Of a stretch of 64,000 nucleotides of DNA, positions 44,855-55,335 are shown in pieces. Origin of the DNA: Dichotomocladium elegans (Eukaryota > Mucoromycota > Mucoromycetes > Mucorales > Lichtheimiaceae); NCBI GenBank assembly GCA_025716815.1, contig JAIXMN010000010.1:434001-498000 (forward strand). The letters are read 5' to 3'. Each line of letters starts with the position of its first letter. The first letter of the stretch is position 1. The translations under genes were made by a program, and so were the position numbers. The notes beneath the pieces were generated by a model that was given only the letters and a program-made list of their open reading frames with translations, made no database searches and had not been told where the DNA came from.

Positions 44855-47149
44855 TTAATCTACTTTAATACTAGAGAAAATCTTGCGCAAGAAGAAGAGG
44901 CACGACAGGTAACCGACGGAGCCTAATTTGCAACCAGTGTCAATCGATCTATTTTCTCTTTGTCATCGCAATCGTACCTGTCAAGACCGCAACGAGCATG
45001 CTGATAATCGCCGAATAACCAAAATACAGCACGGTGCTGGTAAAGCTGTTGATATTGAGCTTCGTCATATAGTACAGGATGGAGTACAAAAACACGTAGA
45101 AGCCACATGCGCCAGCTGTGAGGAATGAGCGCCACGACCAGTGATAGTCTTCATTGCACATGTGGAAATAGCACATGAGAATTGTGACCTGTGAGGCTGT
45201 AAGGAGGAGAACGCCAAACACAATGAACAAGAAGCCGATTCCGTAATAGATACGATGGAACCATATGCTGTTCATGATGAAATAGAGTTCAATGAAAATC
45301 GCTCCAAAAGGTAAAATTCCTCCCATAAGGATGGACGGGATGGCGCGCAAGTAAAAAGGCTGATCTGGGATCTGCCGAGGAATCTGATTAGTGCGCACGG
45401 GTTGCTCAATGCGTGGTTTACGGAAACCAAAGTATGATCCGGCGACGCTCAGTGGGAATGATATGATCATATACAAACCCAAAACAGCGAGCATCGTACC
45501 GAAGGGCACAGCACCCGATGAATGAGAAGCAATAAGGAAGAAATTCAGCGCAAAGAGAGAGCCAAGGATGGAACTGAGTTACGGCATGTGCATTAGCTTA
45601 CCCGGCATATATGGCACGCTCACGATAGAGAACTCTTACCCTGGGAACAGTACAGCGTTCAAGATCACACTGCGCTTCCATGCTTCGCCGCCATTCATTT
45701 TGTAGATCCGAGAGGATACGTATCCCGAGATACATCCAAAAATCATGAAGAAGATGACCATGACTGTGCCGAGCGAGCCACGGTTTGAAGGTGAAAGGAA
45801 ACCAAGGACTGAGAAGACTGGATAAAAAAAGGCATCGTCGTTATTCACGCTTGAAAAACAACCTATCTCTCAACTCTTAGAGCTTACCTAGAACTAGGGC
45901 AGTCATAGCAACAAGCTGGGCACCACTTCCTACTAAGACCGACAGGAGCATAGGGTGGTTCGGTGGGCGGAATACATCACCATGGACCAACTTCCAACCG
46001 TAGTCCTCCTGGACATCCTCCTATTCATCAATAGTGCAACGTTGTAAATCTTTGTTCCGCTAGTTATTCCTCCTACATACCTGAGCCTCGACTGCGTTAT
46101 AGCGCGAGATATCCTTATGCAGCGCACGAAGGAGGATCATGCCAACCATGCCAGTCAAGAAAAGGACAATCACAATTGAATTAATGAGCGAGAACCAGTG
46201 GATAGAGGGATCCAAGATATGCAGATACATATCCCATCGGGTAGCCCATGCAGTATCCGAAAGCTTGTATAAGAATAAATGTTAGATGACTACTTTCCTA
46301 CGCGTCTACCCATGTTCCATATTAACTTACTATCCACTTCACGTCATAGGTGTAAACGACACGCTGTTTACCATCCTCCTTCAATGTAAACAAGCGGTCC
46401 TCCTTGAGGCAGATGGGCTTGTTGTCCGCACCAAGCTTGGTATCCTTACTGGAAGGATGAACAACGACGCCAACCACGCGACTCATGCCAGATTGGACGT
46501 GATAGTAGATAGAAATCGAGTAATGGTTGTTCAGTGCTGGCTTATCGCCCGCCATGAAACCCAAATCGAAACCGAGATTATAGAAAATTTCGCCTGTATG
46601 GTCATCTTGCTCCTCGTGCGCTGCCGGCAGCCCATCGATCATCCAATTCATAGCATAGTCGTCTGCGATGCACTTATTGATAAACGCGGCATGCTCCGCG
46701 GGGATAGCGTCGGTCTGGCAAAGAAGTTTGCATTTTTCATCTTCGCCTAGAGTAAGCTTTTTTTTTACAAATAGAAGCATGAATGGATGAGCGAAACCGA
46801 CAAATAGATAAACAAGCTTTGCCAGGCAGGGATAGTGAGAAAAGCTCACCTCAAAGGGCGATGAGAAGATACGATCGCCAAACAAAATGCTTCCAAGACT
46901 TTCTGTTTGAGTCTGCGGACCGCCCTTAGGTTTGCAAAAGTGGAATCGCTCGTCATAATAGTCATATGAAATGACGGACTTGACTTGCTGGTTCGCAATC
47001 TGGGTGAGCGAGTTTACGTAGAGAGGAACAGGGTCACCATGGGCGTAATCGTGAGGGGCTACGCCTGGTAAATAGAATGCGGCGCATGTGTTTGCCCAGA
47101 GAGCACCCAGAGCAAATACCGCCCTGATTCTCGGTGTGGCAAACCTCAT
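44855..47149 (-). CDS. Transmembrane 9 superfamily protein (EMP70/TMN), 627 aa, 7 exons
   Basis: Golgi/endosomal nonaspanin. Exons: 47149-46850, 46756-46331, 46263-46081, 46020-45888, 45817-45640, 45573-44978, 44922-44855; all phases close. A signal peptide ([15 protein letters not shown]) precedes the lumenal domain with the family signatures [23 protein letters not shown] and [13 protein letters not shown]. The nine transmembrane segments follow (first [18 protein letters not shown]), with [12 protein letters not shown] and [11 protein letters not shown] in the usual places. Reading through the last intron would end the protein ...MTKRK. Splicing 44977-44923 (GTACGA/ATTAG, 55 nt) instead yields [20 protein letters not shown] followed by VD, the conserved ninth segment and KXD Golgi-retention motif, so the spliced end is chosen. 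Length matches the family. Confidence 0.92.
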
Positions 47150-48075
47150 GATGTATGTCAGTAGATGAGAGTCTGTCTGGGAAAGAAGAGTCGCGGGTGG
47201 GGAGGGGAGCGAGAAGGCTCAACCGAAATAGCAATGTAAATAGCCGCAAAGCCCCCGGACTCCGACAGGCCAAGATTAGTTTGTTTCCTTTTTCTAAAAA
47301 AAGATTGAAAGGCTCGTTTTCTGCTGGCAGCCTTACAACACGTCTACACAGTAGTCCTACTTGGAAAACTATTCTCTTCATTCAACGTGGCTGTGTCATT
47401 TTCTTTCTCATTCACTCAAGAAAAAAGAACACGACCGACGCTGTAGTATATGCATTATACGGTATCGTTGTTTTGCTATATTAAAGTGCAAATAATCTAA
47501 ATAACTTGTGTCACTATGAAACGATACCTATTCTGGAACACGTGGTGTTATCAGTCCATTCAATACAAGTTTACAGCAGTCGCCTTGGTCTAGCATCCCC
47601 CTCATTTGTTCTTAGCGGCCGCGATTCATTTCGAGGGATAGAAATCACCGCTCATAACATTGACATCAAGTCCTCTGTTATGTATGAAATGAACCGTTTT
47701 GACATAATACCATCAATCACAGTTGTCGTTCTTTGCAGCATCCACGTCTTCATTCTAAACAGACAAATGTCAGTAGTACTAAGAAAGTGCCACTCTTATC
47801 CGCTGAGGATGCTATTCGTTTTCCTACAGAGCACACGGCCTGTATTTACACGTGGCACATACTCTGTGCGTGTGTACTAGAGACTTTGTGCTGATATTTA
47901 CAATACATACCAGATTATTATTTCATTTACAAAGGCTGTTTTTTCTTGGTTTCTAACTACGATGAAGTCATTTATTTCCGGTCTAGTCTCAACGACTTCC
48001 TTTTTTCACGAGCGCAATGATCGTAGCGCGCCAAGAGTCGATGTGGGCATGATTCTGGAGGAAGTGATCTATCTC
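47150..48075. other. Intergenic, TM9 promoter and thioesterase 3' flank
   Basis: No supported gene; the 124-codon frame at 47506-47880 (+) has no motif. It probably holds the TM9 promoter next to 47150. Confidence 0.5.
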
Positions 48076-49054
48076 TTATCCAAGAGGCGTCTTTGGTCCG
48101 ACGTATAAAGATTTCGCTTCGCTAAATTTGGTGTTGCCATCTGTGCTCTCTATGCTGGCCACGACATATGCTTTGCGCCCCTCTGCCCGATCAAGACGCC
48201 CGCGTAGAACAACCCATTGGTCAGCCTTGAGCGGTTTCCGGTAATCAATGTTCAAATTTGCCGTATAGCCAAAGTTGTAAGGCAGTGCCGGAATCGCCTA
48301 GATAATCGACCCCCTGTTATCAGTTTCTTCCTCTGCCCTTACGCAATGCAAAAAGAGTTGTCTTCTCGTTCTCGGACCCTTACCACACACGCAAGAATTT
48401 CGTCAAGCAACGTCGCGATCAAGCCACCATGCACGATGCCTGCATGACCGCAGAGTTCCTTTCCCAGATGGATGACTGCAAAGGCTTCGGTCTTGCTCTT
48501 GTTGTAAAACAGAACGGGCGGAATAATGACCTTACCTTTGCCTCGCAACGTCTATATCCACCACCACCACCCCTCCCGTAAGTTAGTTTTTTTTTTCAGG
48601 CAACCCCAAAACCAAACTAAAGAGGAGTCATAATTACGGAAGCGGTCAAGGACTGCATTTTGGCATTGCCTTTGAGGTGGCCATATGCTTCGATCTCCTG
48701 CCACTCGGAGCTCTCGCGTGCAGCACGGACGACTGGCAAATTATCTAAATGAGCCCTGGCATCCGCAATATCGCCTTCGGGTGCCTCTAGCAACGCATGC
48801 TTCTGCTCGAGGAGCTCATTGGCATGCTGGGTGGACATTGTCGTGTAAAGAGTAGCACCTGTTAGAAGACAGCAGCCAAGCGTGGTCGAGATCTGCTTCG
48901 TCTTGCTCGGTGACGACGACGCTGAGGCAGCGACCGAGGGATTAGACGTAGAAAGGTAGCGTGTACGACAACTACCCCGGCAAGCCATTGCCAATCGAAT
49001 GGGGCTGCCGGCGAATGGGACGGGGCGGAGCAATGAACGAAACATGAGGTGCAT
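48076..49054 (-). CDS. Mitochondrial PaaI/THEM4-like acyl-CoA thioesterase, 268 aa
   Basis: Hotdog-fold thioesterase hydrolysing acyl-CoA. Exons: 49054-48638, 48551-48384, 48297-48076 (GT-AG introns of 86 nt each, phase 0). A start at 49045 (MFRSLLRPVPFAG) would be three residues shorter; both give an Arg-rich, acid-free mitochondrial presequence, which the in-frame ATG at 49204 would bury. A hydrophobic stretch (TTLGCCLLTGATLYTTM) may anchor it to the inner membrane. The catalytic signature HAGIVHGGLIATLLDE lies in exon 2, and the last exon supplies the closing strands (TANLNIDYRKPL; YVVASIES). It neighbours a second thioesterase gene 2 kb away on the other strand. Confidence 0.88.
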
Positions 49055-49453
49055 GCCTCCGGCAAATGGAAAACAAAATACTCTAAGAGCGGTGTCTTTC
49101 AGTTCAGAGCCCGAGTGAATCGATTCGACGGAGGCAGAGAGTTCGGACGTTTGACGCATTGGGTTAACCAAGTCATTGCACGTGCGCGCCTGGCAAATTG
49201 CCATTCCAGGCTAAAACTGGGACCCCATGCCTTCTTTCTTTTAGCGCTTCAACCATAGTTAAGAAAGAGAGACTCAATGCCCATCCTCACAACCACGATT
49301 TTGCTGATCCATTGGGATCCAGGGCTCGGCCTATATGGCATACCTTTTTTTTCTTCTGAAAAGAGCAACATGTGCATCGTTCGTAATGGCATTGTATCAT
49401 CCAATGATGGATGTTGTTTGGAGAGCAAACAGACGGCTTTATTTTGCATTTAA

Positions 49454-50188
49454 CTAGTTCGATTTCTTTGCCTTGACATCCACCATGTTGTTGCCCCAGT
49501 AGAGGAGCACCTGAATCGCGAGAATGCCATTTAATACGCTGGCCAGGACAGTGCCGGTCAACATGATGGGATCATTGAGTTCAGTCATCGTGGTGAAAAC
49601 ACGAGCTGTCGATCCTGCAAAATAGTTGATGACCGCAAAGACTGAGAGCTGACCTGTTGACTTGTTGCGAAAATTGGCGTAGATCTGGGGTATTTTGCTG
49701 GCCAGACTGAGGGGAATCGTCGCGGCATAGAGGCTTGCCATCAACCACATCGGCACAACGTTAATTAGCACATAGATGACAGCTGCGAACATGACAAGTG
49801 CACCAAAGGTAGCGCCCATGCGCTGGTTGTAGAAAAGAATCATAAGCGTGATGATGATATCCTGGATCGTCAGGAAGGCGGTCTCGCCATAGGTACTGAA
49901 GGGGTTACGCTGAATCACGTTATAAGAGAAAGTGATACAGCAGCTGAGTGTCTCAAGAAAATAAGACGCGAGCGAGAGTCCTCGCGCAGAGCCGCTGCGC
50001 AAGATGGTGAGGATCTGCGGGATCTTGACGATGGAGCCGCCCAGCACAATGCCAAGCCCAAGGCCCTTAGAAATCGTGTACTTGATGCAAGGAATGTCAC
50101 TGATGTTCAATTCTTCAACGAGCGAGGCATAGCATGTGTCGCCGATGAGAGTAACGAGCGGATCTTTGAGGGGCGCAGGGAGATGCAT
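49454..50188 (-). CDS. MPDU1: Mannose-P-dolichol utilization defect 1 (MPDU1) homologue, PQ-loop protein
   Basis: Single exon, 244 aa, as usual for the family. ER membrane protein needed for use of mannose- and glucose-phosphate-dolichol in N-glycan and GPI synthesis. Two PQ-loop repeats are clear: GGSIVKIPQILTILRSGSARG near residue 55 and LASKIPQIYANFRNKSTGQL near 170, with transmembrane segments around them. The short Lys-rich tail (KAKKSN) fits ER retention. Divergently arranged with the ACOT9-like gene across an 831-bp promoter region. Start chosen at the first ATG, which gives family-typical spacing to the first PQ loop. Confidence 0.92.
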   Translation of the reverse strand: MHLPAPLKDPLVTLIGDTCYASLVEELNISDIPCIKYTISKGLGLGIVLGGSIVKIPQILTILRSGSARGLSLASYFLETLSCCITFSYNVIQRNPFSTYGETAFLTIQDIIITLMILFYNQRMGATFGALVMFAAVIYVLINVVPMWLMASLYAATIPLSLASKIPQIYANFRNKSTGQLSVFAVINYFAGSTARVFTTMTELNDPIMLTGTVLASVLNGILAIQVLLYWGNNMVDVKAKKSN

Positions 50189-51019
50189 TCTAATTGTTGA
50201 AAAACGAAAAGGGGTATGAGAACAGCGGTGAACACGTGGGACGCGATAATTAGAGGAAGCGCGCGTGCTGTATATATTTTCTCAGCCGCATGGGCCATCC
50301 GACCAAAATGGCCTCTATGAAAAAATAATTACGGCGCTCTAACACAGGGCAGCCATCGAGGAAACTTGTTTGAGAGCGGCCTCTCTCAATTTTGTTCATC
50401 ATTGATGGAAAAACCTTGACGCGTTTGTCAACGCAAGATACAGGGATGTGCCGCACAGATCTGTCATCTCGATTCCCGAGTTCGCGAGAAAAAAGAGAGG
50501 GGCTCTATTGCATTTTTGGCCGATGCCCTTTGCTTGTGGCTTGAACATAGTCCCATTGATGGAGAAACATTGACGCGTGCGGTCCTTCGGTCATACAATT
50601 TGCAGATAGGATCGTCGGGAGGAGAAGGTACGAACTGATTTGCCAAGATAACACTGATACCGGGTCAAGACGTTCTCCATAGCACTGGAACAATCACAGG
50701 ACAAGCTCATAGAAAGATGATGCTCGACAGAAAATGCATGTCGTGCAAGGTGTCAAGTCGTGTTCCGTATGATCTAATCCTGTTGTCCAAAGTAGCCTGA
50801 CGTGCAAGTGATGTCGGACAATGCATCGGATGTTCCCGCCACGCGCTCGCTGGTTTACTTCGACTCGGAGTTGTTGTGCCCATCACTGTCAATCTTCCTA
50901 TTTATGCAAACCGATTTCATATAAAAAACCGGTAAGTGTAGACCCTTGGCTTAACGCTTTGTTACCCTTGCTTCACCTTACTTTTTATCTTTCCTCGGCG
51001 CCTTTCGCATCTCTCCTCC
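50189..51019. promoter_or_regulatory. Divergent promoter between MPDU1 and ACOT9-like genes
   Basis: 831 bp without genes. It carries two copies of a 24-bp direct repeat (50401-50424 and 50555-50578, two mismatches, core TTGACGCGT) 154 bp apart. Pyrimidine-rich DNA at 50957-51018 precedes the plus-strand start. Confidence 0.5.
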
Positions 51020-52666
51020 ATGTTCAGGATCGCCGCGCGTCGCTTACCACGATACGGCATCGTACCCAGTCGACGAGCATTTTCGACTTCATTCCCACGA
51101 TGGCGAAAAGCAGGCAAGTGCGCTCTGCTCGTGCATTGCTTTTCTCATACTCATTTCGACCTTGGCAAAAAAAAAATAGCCACGGAAACAAAGGAGCCTA
51201 TTTACACCGTGAGACCTACTCAATTCTGGATGGATAAGATCCTCGAACGCGAAGTACAAAAACCAATTGTCCATGGGCCTATGAAGGACCGAATACTAGT
51301 CGAGAAAACGGTATGTTGTATGGGATGTGAACGAGTGCCGGAGGCTGACGTTTTTGCTTTAGATGCTTGACAGCGCAATGGTCCAATACTTGCCGTTCAA
51401 ATCAGTGCCCGCTCTTTTAGACGAGTATATTTTTGTGGATGGCCGCATCCGAACAGGAAAGCTTCTTGAAGGTAAGTAATACAGGCTCGATGCATCTCTT
51501 CTTGGGGCTGTTATTGACATTCATTTTTATTTATCTAGATCTTGATGCCATGGCGGGAACAATTGCCTACAAGCATATCGACAATAACGACCCCGATGCA
51601 CGTCCCGTCACCGTTGTCACTGCATGCGTGGATCGACTGGATCTGCTGCTTCCTAAAGCAGTGGAAAATTACAAGCTAACTGGCTATGTCACCTATGTTG
51701 GCAATAGCTCAATGGAAAGTATGTACTCGTCAATGAAAAAGTCGTCAAGACGCTAATGCTGGTTGATTGGGACACACCGTAGTTTTTCTGATGGCCGAAA
51801 CCGTCGATGGCGACATTCCGCTTTCGAAAACAACGGAAGCACAGGCACCAGAAGAGCTTGTTAATCCCGGTGAGCTTGGTCCAAATACTGTCCTTGCGAC
51901 GCGGTTCACAATGGTGGCAATCGACTCAAGCACTGGGAAGCCGGTACGAATTAACCCACTCAAAGTGACATCGCCTGCTGAGGAACGCCTCTTTGAGTTT
52001 GCCAAGGCCAACAAGGCACGGAAGAAGAAGGCATCCGAGGCTTCTCTGAGTCGCGTACCTCCAACGCCTGCCGAACGACTAGCAATCCATGACATTTACC
52101 TCGAGTATTCAAAGTATGATGGAGCCGAAGACCCATTTCTAGAGAACGACGAAAAGAAACCCCTCCCTGATGATCTTGTGTGGATGCAGGACACACGAAT
52201 CGACAGTAATTTCCTGATGCAACCCCAGGACCGCAACATTCATAACAACATTTTCGGTGGCTACCTCATGCGACGTGCTTATGAAATCGCCTATGCGGAT
52301 GCCATTGTATATCTGAAGTCCAGGAATGCCATTCTCCTTGCTATGGACGAAGTCATTTTTCGGAAGCCTGTTCACGTTGGCACCCTGCTGAACCTGAAAT
52401 CGGAAGTTATCTACGCCCAGGGAAAACCCCACCGATCTTTCCAGGTCCGCGTTGTCGCCGAAGTGGTTGACATTGAGAATGACAAGAAGGCGACCACCAA
52501 CGTCTTTTATTTCACACTGGCCGCTGTCGACACTGAGCCGCGTCGCATCTTGCCACGAACCTACGCAGAAACAATGCTCTGGCTCGAGGGAAAACGGCGA
52601 CGGGAGGAGGGTGTCCGCTCTCGCCATTTATTGATCAGATCCTTGTCTGATAAGGGAAAAATATAG
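51020..52666 (+). CDS. Mitochondrial acyl-CoA hydrolase, ACOT9-like, 465 aa
   Basis: Double-hotdog acyl-CoA thioesterase. Exons: 51020-51113, 51180-51310, 51363-51471, 51539-51718, 51783-52666; phases close to 466 codons. The Arg-rich leader (MFRIAARRLPRYGIVPSRRAF) is a mitochondrial presequence. The first hotdog spans about MLDSAMVQYLPF to VFLMAETVDG, with TGKLLEDLDAMAGTIAYKH. The second contains NIHNNIFGGYLMRRAYEIAY and MDEVIFRKPVHVGTLLNL. The first intron is GC-AG (GCAAGT...AATAG) and exactly 66 nt without a stop, so retention would insert 22 residues after the presequence (487 aa). Splicing is preferred because the inserted Cys/His/Phe-rich stretch is unlike the family. Confidence 0.9.
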
Positions 52667-53143
52667 AATAATTCACACCCTATGCTACCATTTTAATAAA
52701 TTCTGCTGAGAAGGCGACTGTGGCATCCCCATCATTGTTGCTGCTGTTACTGCCGGACCGGTTAATGTTCATCTTACATAATCAGTCAAAATCCACTACA
52801 ACATGCACATTCACGCTGGCACGATCCAAGTGCCAGTGGATCATCTTACAATAGCATACCCGTTTCATCGCACCATGCGAAATCAGATAGCCCGGGACTT
52901 CTTTCAGTGTCTTGCCCAAAGTGATCTGCGGATACCGGATGTTCAAATATGAACAGGGTCTCGGGACTGTGTGACTGTATTTGACTAGGAACTACCGGAG
53001 AATGACTAACTTTGCGTCGGACGTCACGGGGAGGGGGTTGGGGGAGGGTGGGGCCGGGTGGCCCAGCCGGGAGAGGAGCCTACAAATTTTCTTCGCGCGC
53101 TTGGCGCGCCCTTTCTTCTTGATATCAACTGTTGATATTTGCA
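52667..53143. other. Intergenic with G-rich element upstream of DPS1
   Basis: 3' flank of the ACOT9-like gene and promoter of the synthetase gene. A dense run of G-tracts lies at 53028-53059, about 85-116 bases before the start codon, adjacent to an ACGTCA half-site (53021-53026). Confidence 0.55.
53028..53059 (+). promoter_or_regulatory. Potential G-quadruplex upstream of DPS1
   Basis: Six runs of three to five G separated by one to three bases on the coding strand. It may lie in the promoter or 5' UTR. Confidence 0.45.
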
Positions 53144-55052
53144 ATGTCAGAACCAACAAAAGAACCTGTGGCTGAAACCGTCGAGAAGACTGAAGAGACC
53201 TTCTTCGAGTAAGCAGAACGACAACCCAAACACACACCACCCATGAAACTCACCCCGCCATCCTTCAGTGACAACGGCAAACCCATCTCGAAGAAGGCTT
53301 ACAAAAAGCTTCAGAAGGAAAAGGAGAAGGCCGAGCGCAAGGCTGCTGTCGCTGCCAAGCTCGCTGAAGAAAAAGCCGCTCGTGAGGCTGCCACCGTCGT
53401 ACGTACGATTGCGTGTGTGTGTGGGGGGGGATTGTGTGCATGCCTTGTTCAGAAACCAGCTCATGAGCGTGATTTACAGGACTATTCCAAGGAACTCTAT
53501 GGCAAACTCCCCATGAACCAATCGCAACAACGGACTGGTAAGTTGAAAGGCAACTATATCCGGGAAGATGGAATTATAAGCTCACCGATGCTACGAACAT
53601 ATAGATACCAAGTATGAGGATGTGACCACGATCAATGCTTCGCGTGTTGGCGAGAAGGTTGTGATCCGCGCCCGTGTGCACACGTCCCGCAACACCGGCA
53701 GCAAACTCTGCTTCTTTGTCCTTCGCCAGGGTGTATCGACTATTCAGGCAATCGTGACGGCTGACGAGAAGGTCATCAGCAAGCCGATGGTGAAGTACTG
53801 TATTGGTATTCCTACCGAATCCATTGTCGTCGTCCACGCGACCATTGCTAAGCCAGTCGACGAAATTAAGAGCTGCACCGTCTCGGATGCTGAGCTGTCT
53901 ATCGACAAGATCTATGTTGTGTCGGAGGTCAAGACCCGTCTTCCCTTCTCCTTGGAGGATGCCTCGCGCCCTGAAGCCGAGGGTGATGAGGATTCATCGT
54001 CCGTTCGTGTCCTCCTGGAAACTCGCCTTAACAATCGTGTTCTCGACCTGCGCACCACGTCCAACAATGCCATCTTCCGCCTCCAGTCCGCCGTGTGTTT
54101 GCTTTTCCGTGAGTTCCTCATTGAGAAGAAATTCGTCGAGATCCACACACCCAAGCTTATCGGTGCTGCCTCCGAGGGCGGTTCGAATGTCTTCCGCGTC
54201 TCTTACTTTAAGCAGAACGCTTATCTTGCACAGAGTCCCCAGCTGTACAAGCAGATGGCTATTGCCGCCGATTTCGGCCGTGTCTTCGAAATAGCGCCCG
54301 TTTTCCGTGCTGAGGACTCGAATACTCCCCGACACATGACCGAATTCGTTGGTCTCGATATGGAAATGGCCTTCAATGAACACTACCACGAAGTCCTCGA
54401 CACCCTCGATGAGATGTTCATCTACATCTTCACCAATCTGAAGAACCGTTACAAGACCGAGATCGAGGCTGTCAAGAGACAGTATCCCTTCGAGGACTTT
54501 GAGTTTTTGCCAAAGACCTTGCGCCTCAAGTTTGCGGACGGTATTAAGATGCTTCGTGAGGCTGGTGTCGAGGTGGATGACTTTGAAGATCTGAGGTAAG
54601 ATTATGAGAGGGTGCGGTGCAGAGCATCAAATCGCTTACTGGGATGGTCTAGCACGCCCAATGAGAAGCTCTTGGGTAAGCTTGTCAAGGAAAAATACCA
54701 CACGGATTTCTACATTCTTGACAAGTTCCCTCTCAACGCACGTCCCTTCTACACGATGCCCGATGCCGAGAACCCCAAGTATTCGAACTCCTACGATTTC
54801 TTCATGCGTGGCGAGGAAATCTTATCCGGTGCCCAGCGTATCCACGATGCCGATTTCTTAGCTGAACGTGCCAAGGCCCATGGTGTTGATGTCGCCACCA
54901 TCCAGCCATATATTGATGCGTTCAAGATCGGTGCTCCTCCGCACGCTGGTGGAGGTGTAGGCCTGGAGCGTGTTGTCATGTTGTATCTTGCACTTGGCAA
55001 CATTCGCCGCAGCAGTATGTTCCCTCGCGATCCCAAGCGCCTTGAGCCCTAG
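53144..55052 (+). CDS. DPS1: Cytosolic aspartyl-tRNA synthetase, 547 aa
   Basis: Class IIb synthetase charging tRNA-Asp with aspartate. Exons: 53144-53208, 53269-53398, 53480-53537, 53605-54595, 54653-55052, all GT-AG. The eukaryotic N-terminal extension is Lys/Glu-rich ([16 protein letters not shown]) and helical, as in yeast. The OB-fold anticodon domain follows ([20 protein letters not shown]). The catalytic core has the flipping-loop/motif region [21 protein letters not shown], motif 2 [15 protein letters not shown] and motif 3 [14 protein letters not shown], ending [17 protein letters not shown]. Length and motifs match fungal DPS1. AATAATAAA lies soon after the stop. Nothing unusual in the gene itself. 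Confidence 0.96.
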
Positions 55053-55335
55053 CTATTTCTATTAGAACTAAAGCAAAGAAAGCTCCCCAAAGAAATAATA
55101 AAGACGGCCTGTTTTGTACATATCTCAAAGGGCTTTACCACATCGAACATCCGCTTATCTCTTTCGGGAGCTATCGCTGACGCGCGTTCCCTATGGGGTG
55201 GGTGGGGGGAGAAGCATTGAAACCCAGAATATGATGACCATGGAGATATTTTATGCGCCCAACTCTCCCCCCCCTCTCAATGCATTCCCAGAAATTTCCC
55301 TTTTATTTTTTTCTCTTGTCAACGAGGAAGCAACC
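55053..55335. other. Short intergenic region
   Basis: Contains a G-rich stretch (55197-55212) and a pyrimidine-rich stretch (55261-55320) before the next start codon. No gene. Confidence 0.5.

Noticed and set aside
44949..45509. TM9 protein ending ...MTKRK by reading through the last intron
   Set aside because: Splicing 44977-44923 restores the conserved final transmembrane segment and KVD ending.
46286..46750. 154-codon plus-strand frame
   Set aside because: Antisense to exon 2 of the TM9 gene.
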